Assembly: GCA_038869515.1 (NCBI GenBank)
Contig: JAWCQZ010000002.1
Span: 124,001 to 188,000 of the forward strand
DNA from: JAWCQZ01 sp038869515 [NCBI: Halobacteria archaeon]
Lineage (GTDB): Archaea > Halobacteriota > Syntropharchaeia > JACQPP01
Direction: 5' to 3'
DNA length: 64,000 bases
Part shown: piece by piece, positions 35,888 through 44,894 of the stretch
Position numbering within the stretch: the stretch's first letter is position 1
Layout: every line of letters starts with the position of its first letter
Made by a program: the position numbers and the translations under genes
The notes under the pieces: generated by a model
Seen by the model: only the letters and a program-made list of their open reading frames with translations
Databases searched by the model: none
Told to the model about the DNA's origin: nothing

Positions 35888-38546
35888 GCGAGAGGCTCAA
35901 ATTCTGGCCCGTCCTGAGCTTCGGCAGCAACTTCGTCCCCAGCCGGTTCCAGACCTCGGGCGGAACCTCCCCGCGGACATGCAGCCGCGCAATCGCAGCC
36001 ACTTCCGTCGGCAATGAGGCCCGGGACGCATCCTCTCCCGGCGACGTCTCCACGGCCACAGTCCCTTCTGGAGACGCGGCACCGGCGACCTCCGGAGCCC
36101 GCTCGGCCTCCGCCCGTCTGCGCAGGGTCTCCACCCTCTGCTTCCGGAGCAGGAAGGTCTGGGCGTCGAAGACGACCTCCTCCTGCGGCAGGGCCTCCTT
36201 GAACCAGACCCGCTCGAACGTGCCATCCGGCCTCTGGCCCGACCCGAGCCCGAACTCGCCACGCTCCACGAACTCGGGGATTCTCTCCCGGAGAACCCGC
36301 TCCGGGTCGGAGAGGCGGGTGAGGGAACCGTTCATGAAGGCCTGCCGGAGTCCCTGGAGGGGCCAGACGCCCGTCTCCTTCAATGAGGGGGGCCAGCTCC
36401 GGTCGAGGTAGCCCGCGCCGATGGTCTCGTTCAGCAACTCCTCGTCCCGGAGAGCCTTCAGGACGCGGCCGGTGAGGGTCGAGGAGCCGCTCGCGTGGCC
36501 CGCGCCCAGGTCAATCTGCCGGAGTTGGTCGGGGTGCTGCGGGTCGTAGAGGAGGATGAAGCGGTAGCTGGCCCACACCTCGTCCTTGACGGCTCCCTCC
36601 GCAGATATCGTGTGTCTCCTCACCTCTTCCCTCTCGGCGGCCTCGAAGTCGCCCCCGATGATGCCCTGCTGGATTTCGGTAGAGACGCGCTTCCAGGCCA
36701 GGGAGGTCTCCGTTTTCTCCCGCAGGTCCCGCCCGGCCTTCTTGACGCACCATATTAGGGAGGCGGGGTGGAGCCTCGGGGACTTCCCGTGCTCGCGGGT
36801 CCACGACGCCAGGGTGGAGGCGAGATTGTCGGCCAGGGCGGTCTCGGGCTCCAGAATGACCAGCGTCAGCCTCGGGGTGTCCGGGGCCGAAGTGGAGTCC
36901 TCGGGGTAGAGGACCAGGGGGACCGTCGCGCCGCGCTCGAACTCCTGCTTCACCGCCTCCCTGGCCTCCTTCCTGATCTCCTCCTCGTCCAGGGAGGCCT
37001 TGCGGTCCCCCACCACCTTCTTCAGGGTGGGCTTGCTCCCGAAGCGGAACCCGTCGGTCCCCACCTTGCGGAGGTAGAACCCCCGCCGCTCCAGGTTCTC
37101 CGCGGCGGTGTCGATGGAGGTGGTGTCCATCCCCGGCTCCCCGATGGCGAAGCGCAGCTCGGGGAGGTGGCCCACCCTGTCCACCATCCCGCCGGAGGAC
37201 TCGAAGAGGATGGCGGCCCCGACCCTGCGGTGGAGGTCCTTCAGGGCCCCCTTCGAGTCCGCGTCCAGGGCGCGGGAGTGGCTGGTGCTGCCCGCGATGT
37301 CGGTCTCGATGGCGTCCTTCAGCCGGGGCTCCCCCAACTGGCCCAGCAGGGTCGCCCGGAACTCGGCCACATCAAGGGGGGCGGAGCCGAGGGTGACGAG
37401 GGGCTCGTTCCGCGCGCGCTGGAACCCCTCCCGGTAGGCCCAGGAGACCCACTGGGCGAGCATGGCGAGGGTTCCCCGGGTCTGCTGGTATTGGGGCAGG
37501 GTCTGCCACTTGCGCTGGAAGACTGAGAGGGTCGCGGGGTGGAAGGGGTAGCACGCCTCGAAGCGTTTGCGGAGGAACTCCCGGGCCCTCGCGTCCGTCA
37601 TGGTGGTGTCCACGTCGGTCCACTCGGGGGGGAGTTGGGCGCGCCGCTCGAAGCACCAGTCGGCGTAAGCCTTCGCCACCGCCGCCCGGGTCTTTTCCGG
37701 TCCCAAATCCTCGAAGAGGCGGCGCCGGACCACCTCGGCGATTTCGCTCTCGTTGGTGACGATGAGTTCCCGCGCCACCCGCCGCACCACCTTGTTGATC
37801 TTCTCCTGCCACTCCAGGTCGAAGGGGGTCATCTCCACCTGGCTCCGGGGCAGGCTCACCATCGCGGCGCAGTTCTTGGCTCCGGTCATGGCGCGGACCA
37901 GGTTGTCGAGGAAGGCGTAGAAGGGCTCGGCCATGTCCCGGTGGCGGTTGAGGAAGTTGAGGACCTCGTCCATGAGGACCAGGACGCAGCCGCCTGCGGC
38001 TTGGAAGAGGTTGCCCAGGGCCTCGGTGCCCGGGGGCGTCGTCTTCGCCTTCGGCCCAAGAGCCGCGACTCCCTTCTCCCCCGCGAGTTGCCTGGCCACG
38101 TCGAGCCACGGGTTCTCCTTTCCGGGCCCGGGGTCCCAGGCGTTTCCGACGAAGACCGCCACCCTGGCCTTCGGAATCTCCTTCACGCCCGCCTCTTTGA
38201 GAAGCGACTTGACCCGCTCGTCCTTCATCGCGACGGCGGGGCTCTTCAGGACGTGGTAGAGGAAGGCGAGGGTGTGGGTCTTGCCTCCGCCGAACTGGGT
38301 GACGAGGGCCATGACCGGGGGCGCGTTCTCGGTCTGGCCTGAGAGGCGCCGGAGCACCATCCCTGCGTGCTCCCGGAGGGCCTGGGTGAAGACCGTGCGG
38401 GCGAAGAACTGGTCGGGCCTCTGGTAGTCGGCGGGGGCCTTCCCGGCCACCACCTGCTCCAGGGCGATGGCGAACTCGTCGGGGTGGAAGGAGCGCCCCT
38501 CGCGGACCTCGGGGCGGGGGGTGACGGCTTTATACCAGGGCTCCAT
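35772..38546 (-). CDS. DUF499-family P-loop ATPase (BrxC/PglY-like)
   Basis: 924 aa, last gene of the defence array. Walker A is QFGGGKTHT (84-92) and Walker B LVLMDEV (188-194), in a typical DUF499 N-terminus (FFARTVFTQALREHAGMVLRRL). The rest is a long alpha/beta and helical region ending in a Pro-rich linker and a domain containing LHVRGEVPPEVWNRLGTKLLPKL. In type 3 BREX and related arrays large ATPases of this kind accompany a DUF1156 methyltransferase. The ATG is three bases after the HEPN stop codon, so it is in the same transcript. Confidence 0.88.
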   Translation of the reverse strand: MEPWYKAVTPRPEVREGRSFHPDEFAIALEQVVAGKAPADYQRPDQFFARTVFTQALREHAGMVLRRLSGQTENAPPVMALVTQFGGGKTHTLAFLYHVLKSPAVAMKDERVKSLLKEAGVKEIPKARVAVFVGNAWDPGPGKENPWLDVARQLAGEKGVAALGPKAKTTPPGTEALGNLFQAAGGCVLVLMDEVLNFLNRHRDMAEPFYAFLDNLVRAMTGAKNCAAMVSLPRSQVEMTPFDLEWQEKINKVVRRVARELIVTNESEIAEVVRRRLFEDLGPEKTRAAVAKAYADWCFERRAQLPPEWTDVDTTMTDARAREFLRKRFEACYPFHPATLSVFQRKWQTLPQYQQTRGTLAMLAQWVSWAYREGFQRARNEPLVTLGSAPLDVAEFRATLLGQLGEPRLKDAIETDIAGSTSHSRALDADSKGALKDLHRRVGAAILFESSGGMVDRVGHLPELRFAIGEPGMDTTSIDTAAENLERRGFYLRKVGTDGFRFGSKPTLKKVVGDRKASLDEEEIRKEAREAVKQEFERGATVPLVLYPEDSTSAPDTPRLTLVILEPETALADNLASTLASWTREHGKSPRLHPASLIWCVKKAGRDLREKTETSLAWKRVSTEIQQGIIGGDFEAAEREEVRRHTISAEGAVKDEVWASYRFILLYDPQHPDQLRQIDLGAGHASGSSTLTGRVLKALRDEELLNETIGAGYLDRSWPPSLKETGVWPLQGLRQAFMNGSLTRLSDPERVLRERIPEFVERGEFGLGSGQRPDGTFERVWFKEALPQEEVVFDAQTFLLRKQRVETLRRRAEAERAPEVAGAASPEGTVAVETSPGEDASRASLPTEVAAIARLHVRGEVPPEVWNRLGTKLLPKLRTGQNLSLSLTAALDVSSADRARLEQEIRRILQEMGLGGWTVGGKGD

Positions 38547-38549
38547 CGG

Positions 38550-38972
38550 CTACCCGCTCCCTGTCCGGAGCAGTTGTCCGGGCAGAAGTTTGCGGACCTC
38601 GGCTCGCACCCGCCGCGCCAGCGCAACGGCGCGCCGGGCCTCCGCGAAGGAGATGTCAGTCCAGCCGGGGTAACGGGCTGCGGTGGCGTAGTGCGTAAGA
38701 CTTCGCGCTTCCTCGCCGGTCAGCCTCACGCTGGCCCGCTTGGGGAGGAGGGAGCTCAGCTGTGCGATGTTGTGGGTTTTGGGAACGTCGCGCTCTCCGA
38801 GGACGAGGAGGGCTTTCAGGTACTTCTCCACGCATTGCTGGGCATGAAAGCACACCGTGTCGGTCGGGCATTTCTCGCCCAGTTTGAGCGCGTGCGAACC
38901 GGCCGTCCAATCGTTCTCGGCCTTCTCGACCCACTCGGCAACGACCGCGAGGAGCCGGTCACGTTCGGGCAT
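38550..38972 (-). CDS. HEPN-domain protein, partner of the MNT nucleotidyltransferase
   Basis: 140 aa. HEPN features: a first helix WVEKAENDWTAGSHAL, the CFHAQQCVEKYLKALLV block, KTHNIAQLSSLL and the RYPGW segment. It belongs to the COG2250-like group that pairs with minimal nucleotidyltransferases; many such HEPN proteins are RNases or toxins silenced by AMPylation. The classical RX4HXY toxin motif of HepT is not evident. It overlaps the end of the MNT gene by 14 bases. Confidence 0.88.
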   Translation of the reverse strand: MPERDRLLAVVAEWVEKAENDWTAGSHALKLGEKCPTDTVCFHAQQCVEKYLKALLVLGERDVPKTHNIAQLSSLLPKRASVRLTGEEARSLTHYATAARYPGWTDISFAEARRAVALARRVRAEVRKLLPGQLLRTGSG

Positions 38973-39288
38973 ACACCACTTTTCCCTTGCGGGCGGCCGG
39001 ATACTCGATGGTCCCGACCACGTCTTTCCTCCAGGCGAATTCCTCGGGCGTGGTCACGATGACGTCCGCCGGCACACGGAACCGGTCGAGAAGGACTCCG
39101 ATTCGGACCGCCAGGTCGCGCTTCGAGCCCTTCACCGGCATCACCACGAGAAGGTCCACGTCGCTGTCGGGTCCCGCGTCGCCCCGCGCGTGGGAGCCGA
39201 ACAGGATGACCCTCTCCGGGTGGAACTTGGCCACGATTCGCCGGACCATCTCATCCACCATCCGCCGGGTCGACCGCTTCCGTGTCAT
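38959..39288 (-). CDS. MNT-type minimal nucleotidyltransferase
   Basis: 109 aa. Polymerase-beta fold with the active-site pattern GSHARG ... DSDVDLLVV (GSx10DxD). In the HEPN/MNT (type VII toxin-antitoxin) modules the MNT protein AMPylates its HEPN partner. The ATG overlaps the TGA of the upstream nuclease gene (ATGA), which ties this pair to the defence operon. Confidence 0.9.
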   Translation of the reverse strand: MTRKRSTRRMVDEMVRRIVAKFHPERVILFGSHARGDAGPDSDVDLLVVMPVKGSKRDLAVRIGVLLDRFRVPADVIVTTPEEFAWRKDVVGTIEYPAARKGKVVYART

Positions 39289-40505
39289 CCCGCTCCTCCG
39301 TCGCTGCGCATCCGCGAGAAGAGGTCCACGCTCGATTGCTTTAACCTTTCCAGGTTGGCGTAGGCCACAGGCCGGTAGTTCTCCCCGGAGGCATAAAGGC
39401 GATACCGGAATCCGTCGGTCAGCAGGATATCGGGCAGACGGACAGGGTCACGGGGCACGATCTTGATGCCTTCCGGCCCGGGGCCTGTCCGAACAAAGTC
39501 GGCGTTGGGGAGCAGCCTCTCCACGTAGTCTTTGGCCTGCCCGAGCGCCACCTCCAGGGCCGAGCCGACCCTCTTGGCCTCGACGACGAACCGGCAGTTC
39601 TCCGGGGTCCTGGGCAGTTTGGAGAAGAGAGCGACATCGATGTCCCTCCACTGGACGGCGATCTGCTCCGTTCTCCACCCCAGAGCCTTCAGAAAGGGGA
39701 CGACCAGATGGACGATGATTTCATCCTCGGCGGGAAGGTCGCCGAACTTCTCCCCGTTCTGGAAGAAGAGCGGCGCCAGGTCTTGCGCTTCGGCCACAAC
39801 AGGTGCCAGCCGTTCGGGGACCCTCTCCAGCTGCGGCTCCACGGGAGGCAATTCCGGGAGGCGGGACGTCTGCCAATCTTGCGGAGGGGATTGGATAATC
39901 CGCGACACGTAGCCCCGTATCTCGGCGTCCTGGATGCGGGACAGCCGGGAGGGATTCGCCCCGAACACAGGCCTGCCGAAATCGTACTCCTTGGGGAGCT
40001 TGAACCACCGCACCCGGCGGCCGTGGCGCAGGTCCCAGCCGTTCACGTCGTCGAACTGCTCCAGATACTGGTAGCCGCTGGCCACGAGTCCAACGGCCAG
40101 AACCCTCGTCTGGCCGCTCCGCAGCAGGATGGCATCGCCGATATCCATCTCGCTTGAGAACCAGCGAAGATAGCGCGCGTCCTCCTCCGGCAGATTGGTT
40201 CCTCCATGACTCCAGGGGCCTGTGCCTCCCGGCCCCAGGAGGGCCACGCCGTGCCGCAGAAACACATCTGCCAGGGGGCGGCCTTTGGGTTCCCCCGCAA
40301 TCTGCCAGATTTCTCGTTGCGCAAGGAGATTATGGCGCGGAACCCTGCCCTTTGCTCGCGCTTCGCGCTCGCTCCGGGCGGGTTCCGCGGGGGCCGACCC
40401 CCGGGGACCCCGTTGTGCGGGGGGAGGCCCCGGGGGTGGACCTGCCGCTTTCCGCGCGGGCGGAGCCCGCGCGGAAAGCGGCCTATGTTCAATGGGTGGT
40501 TCCAT
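39285..40505 (-). CDS. Putative nuclease: PUA/EVE-like reader plus PD-(D/E)XK domain
   Basis: 406 aa. Residues 115-170 (SSEMDIGDAILLRSGQTRVLAVGLVASGYQY ... RRVRWFKLP) have the layout of EVE/PUA-like domains that recognise modified bases in McrBC-type and related enzymes. Residues 258-330 form an HsdR_N-like PD-(D/E)XK nuclease: E262, DID 288-290 and VEAK 308-311. Its ATG has a GGAGG site in the end of the methyltransferase gene. Residues 6-60 are encoded by repeat copy C, an in-frame insertion of Pro/Ala/Arg-rich sequence. The reader assignment is by pattern; the nuclease fold is better supported. Confidence 0.7.
   Translation of the reverse strand: MEPPIEHRPLSARAPPARKAAGPPPGPPPAQRGPRGSAPAEPARSEREARAKGRVPRHNLLAQREIWQIAGEPKGRPLADVFLRHGVALLGPGGTGPWSHGGTNLPEEDARYLRWFSSEMDIGDAILLRSGQTRVLAVGLVASGYQYLEQFDDVNGWDLRHGRRVRWFKLPKEYDFGRPVFGANPSRLSRIQDAEIRGYVSRIIQSPPQDWQTSRLPELPPVEPQLERVPERLAPVVAEAQDLAPLFFQNGEKFGDLPAEDEIIVHLVVPFLKALGWRTEQIAVQWRDIDVALFSKLPRTPENCRFVVEAKRVGSALEVALGQAKDYVERLLPNADFVRTGPGPEGIKIVPRDPVRLPDILLTDGFRYRLYASGENYRPVAYANLERLKQSSVDLFSRMRSDGGAG
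40326..40490 (-). repeat. Dispersed palindromic repeat, copy C (full length), inside a coding region
   Basis: About 165 bases made of three consecutive hairpins on the minus strand: one with CCGCGCGGGC arms, one with CCCCGGGG / CCCCGGGGG arms, and the GGAACCC/GGGTTCC core shared with copies A and B. The first two hairpins match copy D at the right window edge. It begins at GAACATAGG, five codons into the nuclease gene, and leaves the frame open. Confidence 0.8.
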
Positions 40506-40508
40506 GGA

Positions 40509-43500
40509 CTACCTCCTCGGCACCGCCAGCAACATGGCATCCAGCAACCGCTTCTCCTCGCTCTCCTTCGGGTAGAGCGCCGAGAGCGCGTTCGCCAGCC
40601 GCAGGAACTCCGGCCCCCGCGCCGTCTCCTGGGCGACAAGTTCCCGCAGGGCCGCCGCCTGCCCGCCGGCCTGGAAGAGCATGGCGGCGTGGACACGGTC
40701 CAGGGTTGTGGCCTCGCGATGGACCGGGGCCTCCCCCTCTTCTGCGACTTCGCCTTTTTTCCGCGCCCGGCCGGTCTTCTTCTCCTGCGCCTTGGCGGTC
40801 TCCTCCTCGGGGAAGAGTTTGAGTTGGACCCCGCGCCTGCGGGCTACGGCCTCGGCGGCGGCCTCTGCCCCTTCCCGCCCGAAGAGCCGTTCCGCCCGCT
40901 CGGCCACCGGCAGGAGCCTCACGACCCCCTTGTCGGTCTCCACGATGCGGCCCTCCCAGGCGTCAAGATGGACCCCGAGGGGCTGGGTGAACCGGCGGAC
41001 GATGTCGAAGGGGAGGGAGTAGCCCCTCTTTTTCTTCCCGCCGCCTTCTTCTTCGTCCTCCTCCTCATCCCCCTCTCCGTCAGCCTCGCCATCGGCATCA
41101 TTGGCCTTGACATCGGTGGCTTGGAGCGTCCAGAGGAAGAGCGCGGTCAGCCGGGCGTCCTCTTCCAGGGCCCCCACCTGGCTGTTGCGGGCCCGCGCCT
41201 CGGCGGTGCCGAGAATCTGGCCGAGGGCGGTGCGGCCGACGACCTCCCAGACCTTTTCCAGGTATTCGGCCAGGGCGACTTCTCGCCCTTCGGCGGTTTC
41301 GACCTTCTTGTAGCGGCTGAAAATCTCCAGTGCGGGGCCGATGCAGGCGAAGACGAGGTCGGCGCCGCGGATGCCCTCGGACTGGAGGCGTTCCATCCAG
41401 TCTCCGACGCGCTTTGGAAGTTCGCGGAGGACTTCGGCCCAGTCGCCCACGGGGGCGTCGTCGGGTCGCGGGCGGCAGATGAGATGGACGCTGGTCGCCA
41501 GAGCGGCGGAATCGCGGGCGCGCAGGCGGGAGCCCATCTCGGTCGCAATCGGCCACGACCCCGTGATGGTCCAGCCGCCGCGAATCATGCCGGAAAGGAG
41601 CGCCTCCCAGCCTTCGGTGGTCTTGTGGGCAAACACCACCGCGCCCACGCCGTCCTCCCGCAGCACCCGCCGGCCCTCGGCAAAGGCCCTGGCCATCGCC
41701 TCCTCGTAAAAGGCCTTGTCTTTGGGGCGGCCGTCGGTGGTCTCGGAGCGCTCGTTCTGGACCGCCTCGCCCGCTTTGGGCGTCAGGGGATTGGCGGGAT
41801 TGAAGGGGTCGCGCAGGAGCGGATGGCCCGGCAGGGTGCGCTTGAGCCAGACGAAGAAGAAGTCAGAGAGGTCGGCGTAGGGCACCGCGTCGTAGTAGGG
41901 TGGGTCGGTGAACCACACCGTCGCCGCGGCATCCGGCAACGGATGCTCCGTCGCATCGGCAGGTTGGACTTGGCCAGTCGCCGAACCAGGCCACGCCGCG
42001 GCGACTTTGGCGACCCAGTCGAGTGCGCCTTCGTAGCCACCGGTAGCATCAGAAAACGGATTGCCTTCACAGAAGTCCCAGCATATCGGCAATGCTTGGC
42101 GGGACATCGTATTGGTTATCGTCTCACGGGATGTATCAAGGCGACATACAGTGCTCAGCCGATCTCCGCACCGGTTCACCACCACCGCCAACCCGTCCCT
42201 CAGCGTCCCTGCCTGCGCCGCGTCCCGCGACGCGGCAGGCAGGTCTGTGCTGAATTCCCGCACCAGCCGCGCGAGCGTCACCAGCGCCACCTTCTGCCGC
42301 GCCGTGAAGAGGTCGCCCCAGTGGAGCATCCCATAACGCTGGACCCGAAAGCCCAGGGTTCCAATAGGCGGCAGCGGCTCATCCGGCACCGGGCACAACC
42401 CCTTCTTGCCGCCGCGCTCCCACTCATCGAGAATCGCCTCGAGCCGCTGCTGCGCCTTCCAGACGGCCTGGTAGTCGCGCTCCGCGGGCAGCCGGTAGTG
42501 CCGCCCCTGCTGGCCGGGCTTGAGCGTCACCACCGCGAGCAGCCGCGCCCCGCCGGTGCGCTGGCCCTTCGCGTTGAAGACCACGTCGGCCCCGCCGCGC
42601 TGCGCGGCGAGTTGCGCCCGGACCCGCTCCGGAGGGAGCACCGTGCCGCAGGCGAGGCAGGTCGCCTTCGCCCTCGCCACCGTCCCGCCGGGCACCTCCG
42701 CGTCCTTCTTCGGCTCGAATATCTCGAACACCGCCTCCGGCGGCCCCTTCTTCGGCCTCTCAACCTTCCACCTCAAGGCGCGCTTTCGCTCCGCCTTCCT
42801 GCAGAGCCAGAACGACCTGGCGAGCGGGATTTCGGCCCCGCAGTTGGGCGCCTCGCAGCGCACGGTCCGGGCCCAGAGGTAGGCGATGGGCGTGGCGCCG
42901 GCGGGGTCACGGGGATAGAGGTCCGCCAGCTCCTTCTCCGCCTGCGCCTTGATTTCGGCCCCGACCTTCCGCAACTCCTCGGCCATCTCCGGCCCGTGGC
43001 GCGGGATGTCCTCCAGCATGACCTTGAGAATCAAGCAGGCGACCGGGTTCAGGTCGCTGGCGAAGGCATCGCACCCGAGGCGGAGCGCCTCCAGAGGAAT
43101 GGAGCCGCCACCGGCGAAGGGGTCCACCACCAGCGGCGGCTCCTCTCCGTTGGCTGCCTTCACGAGGGCCCGGGCGTTGTTGATGTAGCCCGTGTTGGAG
43201 GAGTTGTCCCAGTTGGCGAAGTCGGCGATGAACTTCAGGAGGGCCTTCCGCAGTTCTTCGTCTGTTTTCGGAGGCTCGGCAAGGCCCGCGACCGACTTTC
43301 GGGCCTTCTCTTTGAACTCCTTCGGGCAGTTCGGGTCGCACGGGTCGGGCAGCAACAGCCCCATGAGAACCGCCCGGCAGGCGGCGAGGGGCCGACGGGC
43401 CCACCAGAGGTGGAGGGTGGAGGGGTGGCCGTGGCGGATGGACTTCTCCCGGGCGGAGTGGCGGCTGACCTCGGCGATGGGGAAGTCCGCTTCGATGAGG

Positions 43501-43523
43501 CGCTTGCAGGATTGGGGGATCAT
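40509..43523 (-). CDS. DUF1156 DNA methyltransferase (PglXI-like)
   Basis: 1004 aa. The N-terminal DUF1156 domain (RLIEADFPIAEVSRHSAREKS ... LHLWWARRPL) is the signature of this group. SAM-binding motif I is DPFAGGGS (134-141) and catalytic motif IV is DPPY (540-543). CxxC pairs (CLACG, and CEAPNC nearby) suggest a zinc site near residues 250-295. An acidic stretch (DADGEADGEGDEEEDEEEG) lies near residue 815. DUF1156 (COG1743) enzymes are the modification component of type 3 BREX. It follows the Ymh gene by 18 bases. Confidence 0.92.
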   Translation of the reverse strand: MIPQSCKRLIEADFPIAEVSRHSAREKSIRHGHPSTLHLWWARRPLAACRAVLMGLLLPDPCDPNCPKEFKEKARKSVAGLAEPPKTDEELRKALLKFIADFANWDNSSNTGYINNARALVKAANGEEPPLVVDPFAGGGSIPLEALRLGCDAFASDLNPVACLILKVMLEDIPRHGPEMAEELRKVGAEIKAQAEKELADLYPRDPAGATPIAYLWARTVRCEAPNCGAEIPLARSFWLCRKAERKRALRWKVERPKKGPPEAVFEIFEPKKDAEVPGGTVARAKATCLACGTVLPPERVRAQLAAQRGGADVVFNAKGQRTGGARLLAVVTLKPGQQGRHYRLPAERDYQAVWKAQQRLEAILDEWERGGKKGLCPVPDEPLPPIGTLGFRVQRYGMLHWGDLFTARQKVALVTLARLVREFSTDLPAASRDAAQAGTLRDGLAVVVNRCGDRLSTVCRLDTSRETITNTMSRQALPICWDFCEGNPFSDATGGYEGALDWVAKVAAAWPGSATGQVQPADATEHPLPDAAATVWFTDPPYYDAVPYADLSDFFFVWLKRTLPGHPLLRDPFNPANPLTPKAGEAVQNERSETTDGRPKDKAFYEEAMARAFAEGRRVLREDGVGAVVFAHKTTEGWEALLSGMIRGGWTITGSWPIATEMGSRLRARDSAALATSVHLICRPRPDDAPVGDWAEVLRELPKRVGDWMERLQSEGIRGADLVFACIGPALEIFSRYKKVETAEGREVALAEYLEKVWEVVGRTALGQILGTAEARARNSQVGALEEDARLTALFLWTLQATDVKANDADGEADGEGDEEEDEEEGGGKKKRGYSLPFDIVRRFTQPLGVHLDAWEGRIVETDKGVVRLLPVAERAERLFGREGAEAAAEAVARRRGVQLKLFPEEETAKAQEKKTGRARKKGEVAEEGEAPVHREATTLDRVHAAMLFQAGGQAAALRELVAQETARGPEFLRLANALSALYPKESEEKRLLDAMLLAVPRR

Positions 43524-43541
43524 CGGCCTGCCTGTTCTACC

Positions 43542-44321
43542 TCAGGCTTTCGATACACCTCGCTTGCGGTCTTCGTGTTTTTGGATTGCCAAGGAATCTG
43601 CTGACCCTGCTGTGGCTCCTTGCTGGACTGTCCCTTTGTCTATCAGCATCAAGGTCAGGTTCACAGCTCCACACACCGCAAGTGCTTCCTGTTGCGTAAC
43701 GTCGTTTCGAAGTGAGTGATGCGCAGGGTTGCCAAACAATCCCATGAGGCCACTGCAGATGAAGAACGCCCCCTTTTGCTCGTCCGGGTCTTGGCTGACG
43801 ACAATGAGTGCCTCGTTCGGATTTGGATTCAAAGCTTTCGCTACCAGCCCCGCCCGTGTCTTCTCCTGAGCCTTTCCCAGTCCTGTCCGCGCTCGCAAAC
43901 GATTTTCCAATACGGTTATTGCCTCCCTCACAGGACTATCGAGGAACTTCTTCTTCCTTAAATAGCCTGAGCATCTACTTCGTAGTTCCTTGTCTGTGAG
44001 CAGACATTCGATGGCCGAAGCGACCGGGTCCGGCTGACTGATCCCTCGTCCAGTGGAACTGCTTGGTTTCGGGCTATGGGACTCCGATGCGGGGGTTTCC
44101 AAAGCGGCTCCAACTTGCTGCTGAACAGCAGGGTCGAGTCTCGCAAGTGGTCTTGCGATACCAATGCCTGCCTGACGGGCCAACCTCAGAAGCGCAGCCT
44201 GTGAAGAAATTCCCAACTTCGACGAGAGTCTACTTACGCGCTCGCGCACGGACTTTACAGACTTCCGTTTCTTCTTCGCAATCTTCGCAAGGAGTTCTTG
44301 GTCCAGCCGAGTTCTGCCCAT
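43542..44321 (-). CDS. TIGR02391/Ymh (HEPN-like) family protein with N-terminal HTH-like region
   Basis: 259 aa. The C-terminal half (about 130-240) reads LRSRCSGYLRKKKFLDSPVREAITVLENRLRAR, then GLMGLFGNPAHHSLRND and EALAVCGAVNLTLMLID, the TIGR02391/Ymh pattern (HEPN superfamily, often in abortive-infection contexts). The N-terminus (LAKIAKKKRKSVKSVRERVSRLSSKLGISSQAALLRLARQAGI) is lysine-rich and may form an HTH. Its DNA is visibly lower in G+C than its neighbours, suggesting recent acquisition. Confidence 0.7.
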   Translation of the reverse strand: MGRTRLDQELLAKIAKKKRKSVKSVRERVSRLSSKLGISSQAALLRLARQAGIGIARPLARLDPAVQQQVGAALETPASESHSPKPSSSTGRGISQPDPVASAIECLLTDKELRSRCSGYLRKKKFLDSPVREAITVLENRLRARTGLGKAQEKTRAGLVAKALNPNPNEALIVVSQDPDEQKGAFFICSGLMGLFGNPAHHSLRNDVTQQEALAVCGAVNLTLMLIDKGTVQQGATAGSADSLAIQKHEDRKRGVSKA

Positions 44322-44325
44322 GGAG

Positions 44326-44535
44326 TCATCGCCTCTTCTCCTTGTGCGGAAGGTGTCGCCATACCCGACTGACGCGGTGTATGTCCACCCTCAACAGTTC
44401 CCTTACCTGATTTCGACTCAGGCCAGCTCGTTTACCTTCGATTATAAAAGTATCTCGGAGCAGTTCCAGAATAGCATCTAACTTCTGTGTAGCGGGATCG
44501 GCCGGTCGTCTTGCCTTACTTGTTCTTTTCGCCAT
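44326..44535 (-). CDS. Small HTH-like protein 2 of the defence array
   Basis: 69 aa. Basic N-terminus (AKRTSKARRPADP), then AILELLRDTFIIEGKRAGLSRNQVRELLRVDIHRVSRVWRHL, which fits a helix-turn-helix (SRNQVRELLRVDIHRVSRVWR). It overlaps the preceding small gene by 20 bases and precedes the Ymh gene by four. Similar length and layout to its neighbour suggest they are paralogues acting together as regulators; that is inference. Confidence 0.6.
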   Translation of the reverse strand: MAKRTSKARRPADPATQKLDAILELLRDTFIIEGKRAGLSRNQVRELLRVDIHRVSRVWRHLPHKEKRR

Positions 44536-44731
44536 GACGTGCCCTCCCCTTACTATGTTTACCTGCCTTTAACCCGAGATGTCTTACAATCACCGTGACG
44601 GTGTTCATGTCACACCGAGCGATTGCCCTAATCCGATGCGGCGAAATACCGGCAAGCGCAAGCTGCGTGATCAGAATCGTCCTAAGAAATTCGGTTTGCT
44701 TGTTCTCAGAAGAACGACGTGCTTTCTTCAT
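44516..44731 (-). CDS. Small HTH-like protein 1 of the defence array
   Basis: 71 aa. Helical TEFLRTILITQLALAGISPHRIRAIARCDMNTVTVIVRHLGL resembles a helix-turn-helix (SPHRIRAIARCDMNTVTVIVR) of resolvase/sigma-like type. A basic tail follows. A strong TATTTAAAT box lies 27 bases before the ATG, so the downstream half of the array has its own promoter. G+C is low here. Confidence 0.6.
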   Translation of the reverse strand: MKKARRSSENKQTEFLRTILITQLALAGISPHRIRAIARCDMNTVTVIVRHLGLKAGKHSKGRARHGEKNK

Positions 44732-44753
44732 CCAATACCACCTAAATGCGAGG

Positions 44754-44762
44754 TATTTAAAT
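44754..44762 (-). promoter_or_regulatory. Internal promoter of the defence array
   Basis: TATTTAAAT (minus strand) is centred 27 bases before the ATG at 44731, within the 163-base gap after the helicase gene. It is the clearest promoter in the array and would drive the HTH-like genes, Ymh, methyltransferase, nuclease, MNT, HEPN and DUF499 genes. Confidence 0.7.
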
Positions 44763-44894
44763 GTAACGCAGTATTGCCGGACTTCCAGGTCCAGAGGCCG
44801 TCTTCCGGGCTGTTGACCCGGCGCCCAAGATTCCGAGAGGAAGTCTCTATTTTTCCCTTCGCAAGTTGCTTGATTGATGGCGTCTCGTTCATTT

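Noticed and set aside
40206-43604. 1132-codon plus-strand ORF opposite the methyltransferase
   Set aside because: Shadow of the DUF1156 gene, whose motifs are unambiguous on the minus strand.
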